From assembly GCA_029288095.1 (NCBI GenBank), contig JARFPW010000173.1:1-13500 (forward strand): DNA of 13,500 nucleotides, read 5' to 3'. Positions within the stretch are counted from its first letter, which is position 1. Each line of letters begins with the position of its first letter. Below are positions 13,185 through 13,500 of the stretch, piece after piece. The translations under genes were made by a program, and so were the position numbers. The stretch comes from Gemmatimonadota bacterium (GTDB lineage: Bacteria > Gemmatimonadota > Gemmatimonadetes > Palauibacterales > Palauibacteraceae). The notes beneath the pieces were generated by a model. That model saw nothing but the letters and a program-made list of their open reading frames with translations. It was not told the origin of the DNA and did not search any database.

Positions 13185-13500
13185 GTGCGTATTCTCCACT
13201 TCAGCGACATCCATATCGGGCTCGGCGTGCGCCGCGTGCCGCTGGCCGACTGGCCGGGCAAACGGCTGGCCGGAGGCGCGAACCTGCTTCGCGGGCGAGG
13301 ACGCCGGTTCTCGCGAGCCGCCGCGAAGACGCGGCGGATGGTCACGCTGCGGGAGGATTCAGGAGCCGACTTCGTCGTATGCACGGGCGATCTGACGGCG
13401 CTCGCCACCGAAGCCGAATTCCAGGCGGCTCGAGTGATCCTCCAGCCGCTCCTGGATACGGGTCGCTTCGTCGTCATTCCGGGAAACCACGATCTCTACA
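13185..13500 (+). CDS. Calcineurin-like metallophosphoesterase, 3' end missing
   Basis: The first 105 residues of a metallophosphoesterase; the gene runs off the right edge. Three of the family's metal-binding motifs are complete: SDIHIG (Asp8, His10), TGDLT (Gly68-Asp69) and GNHD (100-103). The N-terminal MRILHFSDIH at residue 1 fixes the start at GTG 13185, preceded by a modest GGGAG 11 nt upstream. Between the first two motifs lies a basic insert (WPGKRLAGGANLLRGRGRRF), the usual shape of cytoplasmic 3',5'-cyclic-nucleotide or nucleotide/phosphodiester hydrolases of this class. The later GHTH-type motifs are outside the window, so substrate is open. No signal peptide. It diverges from the NTF2-domain lipoprotein. 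Confidence 0.93.
   Translation, partial: MRILHFSDIHIGLGVRRVPLADWPGKRLAGGANLLRGRGRRFSRAAAKTRRMVTLREDSGADFVVCTGDLTALATEAEFQAARVILQPLLDTGRFVVIPGNHDLY

Noticed and set aside
1..13500. Mobile elements, CRISPR arrays, tRNA or rRNA genes
   Set aside because: No transposase, integrase, regular repeat-spacer array, cloverleaf or rRNA-like stretch was seen.

Overview
The window is a 13.5 kb piece of a GC-rich (about two thirds G+C by eye) bacterial chromosome. It is densely packed, with thirteen protein genes, two of them cut by the window edges. I see no rRNA, tRNA, CRISPR array, transposase, integrase or phage gene. The mix includes two VGA-C lipoproteins, a non-zinc anti-sigma factor ending in a DPYKDIQR-like tail, signal-peptide-bearing hydrolases, and a cobalamin-type receptor without a signal peptide. 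This fits a Gram-negative heterotroph, perhaps a Gemmatimonadota-like lineage. That placement is inferred from protein style only.

Left part (1-6121): nitrogen and peptide scavenging. A P1-family (DmpA/S58) aminopeptidase, cut at its 5' end, is followed after 4 nt by a sodium:solute symporter (+ strand). Facing it on the minus strand is a two-gene unit: an M24B Xaa-Pro peptidase, then a rhodanese-metallo-beta-lactamase fusion of the persulfide dioxygenase type. The symporter and the fusion gene overlap tail to tail by 59 bp. Diverging from the M24 gene across only 37 bp is a DadA-like FAD-dependent amino acid oxidoreductase (+). Together they could import and degrade peptides or D-/imino-amino acids, with the fusion enzyme handling reactive sulfur. 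The linkage is inference.

Middle (6122-7825): a secreted lipoprotein with a beta-propeller (SMP-30/NHL-like) fold on the minus strand, and a clear pdxH (pyridoxine/pyridoxamine 5'-phosphate oxidase) diverging from it. A perfect 13-bp palindrome lies between them.

Right-middle (7814-11362, minus strand): a tightly overlapping five-gene unit. In transcription order it runs ECF sigma factor, two-TM anti-sigma factor lacking zinc ligands, YbjQ/UPF0145 protein, secreted alpha/beta hydrolase with an extra N-terminal beta domain, and a signal-less BtuF-like metal/cobalamin receptor. The first four genes overlap by 8, 4 and 4 bp, which suggests translational coupling. This is the most coherent candidate functional system in the window.

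Right end (11363-13500): a small secreted beta-rich protein (+), a strong 14-bp-stem hairpin between convergent genes, a lipoprotein with two NTF2/SnoaL-like domains (-) with a plausible sigma-70 promoter, and the start of a calcineurin-type metallophosphoesterase (+) cut by the window edge.
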